Assembly (NCBI GenBank): GCA_035353335.1
Contig: DAOPZJ010000011.1
Span: forward strand, 1-51,533
From: Oscillospiraceae bacterium
GTDB lineage: Bacteria > Bacillota > Clostridia > Oscillospirales > JAKOTC01
Direction: 5' to 3'
DNA length: 51,533 nt
The translations under genes and the position numbers were made by a program. Below are positions 51,532 to 51,533 of this stretch, one piece after another. The notes beneath the pieces were generated by a model. The model was given only the letters and a program-made list of their open reading frames with translations, had not been told where the DNA came from and searched no databases. Position 1 is the stretch's first letter. The number at the start of each line of letters is the position of its first letter.

Positions 51532-51533
51532 TG

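Overview
The window looks like a chromosomal stretch of an anaerobic Firmicute (class Clostridia), probably an acetogen or a relative using the Wood-Ljungdahl pathway. The evidence is a carbonyl branch operon (CODH/ACS, corrinoid protein, maturation ATPases), strong AGGAGG ribosome sites, consensus sigma-A promoters, a Bacillus/Clostridium-type LexA box and Firmicute-type lipoproteins. No rRNA, tRNA, transposase or CRISPR array was seen.

Region 1 (1-2450): the start of a UvrD-type helicase gene, a divergent Xre regulator / Y-family polymerase pair with a LexA-like box between them, and a tiny two-helix membrane protein. Region 2 (2640-5360, + strand): a promoter and a Fur-like 7-1-7 palindrome in front of a G3E (COG0523) GTPase, a cysteine desulfurase with no ordinary start codon, and a small protein carrying the same CX2CX4CX16C iron-sulfur motif as AcsC. 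Region 3 (5504-17956, - strand): a Wood-Ljungdahl operon in the order homocysteine methyltransferase, core-MetE-like methyltransferase, two CooC-type ATPases, acsA, an acsB-acsD gene fusion, acsC and acsV, closed by a terminator. The methyl-THF:corrinoid methyltransferase acsE is not in the window. Together the genes make acetyl-CoA from CO and a corrinoid-bound methyl group, and the two methionine synthase-like genes suggest a branch from methyl-corrinoid to methionine.

Region 4 (18245-32690, mostly + strand) is ordinary metabolism and signalling: an SDR/DapA-like pair, an FAD-Rieske oxidoreductase with a family-4-like uracil-DNA glycosylase, OsmC, a deiminase-like protein, a UroD-type methyltransferase homologue, a GH31 glycosidase, a PAS/GGDEF/HD-GYP c-di-GMP enzyme, and a second DapA-like protein. 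Region 5 (32905-39650) is a six-gene polyamine operon (speD, speA, speE, speB, carboxyspermidine dehydrogenase, nspC). It encodes two different spermidine routes and is preceded by a perfect promoter, a roughly 400-nt highly structured leader with tandem covarying hairpins, and an intrinsic terminator just before the speD ribosome site. This is a candidate undescribed riboswitch or attenuator. A DUF434 protein and an esterase follow.

Region 6 (41600-51533) is the most novel-looking locus: two tandem divergent copies of a five-gene cassette, namely a 50-56 aa KRH...REVL microprotein, a secreted ~115 aa protein, a 12-bp GC-rich hairpin, an RCC1-repeat lipoprotein, and two FtsX/MacB-like permeases. 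The permease order is swapped in the second copy, a 3' permease remnant precedes the first, and another gene appears to start at the window edge. No ATPase is visible. The layout resembles bacteriocin/antimicrobial-peptide ABC loci (for example lactococcin-972-type), but the function is unknown.
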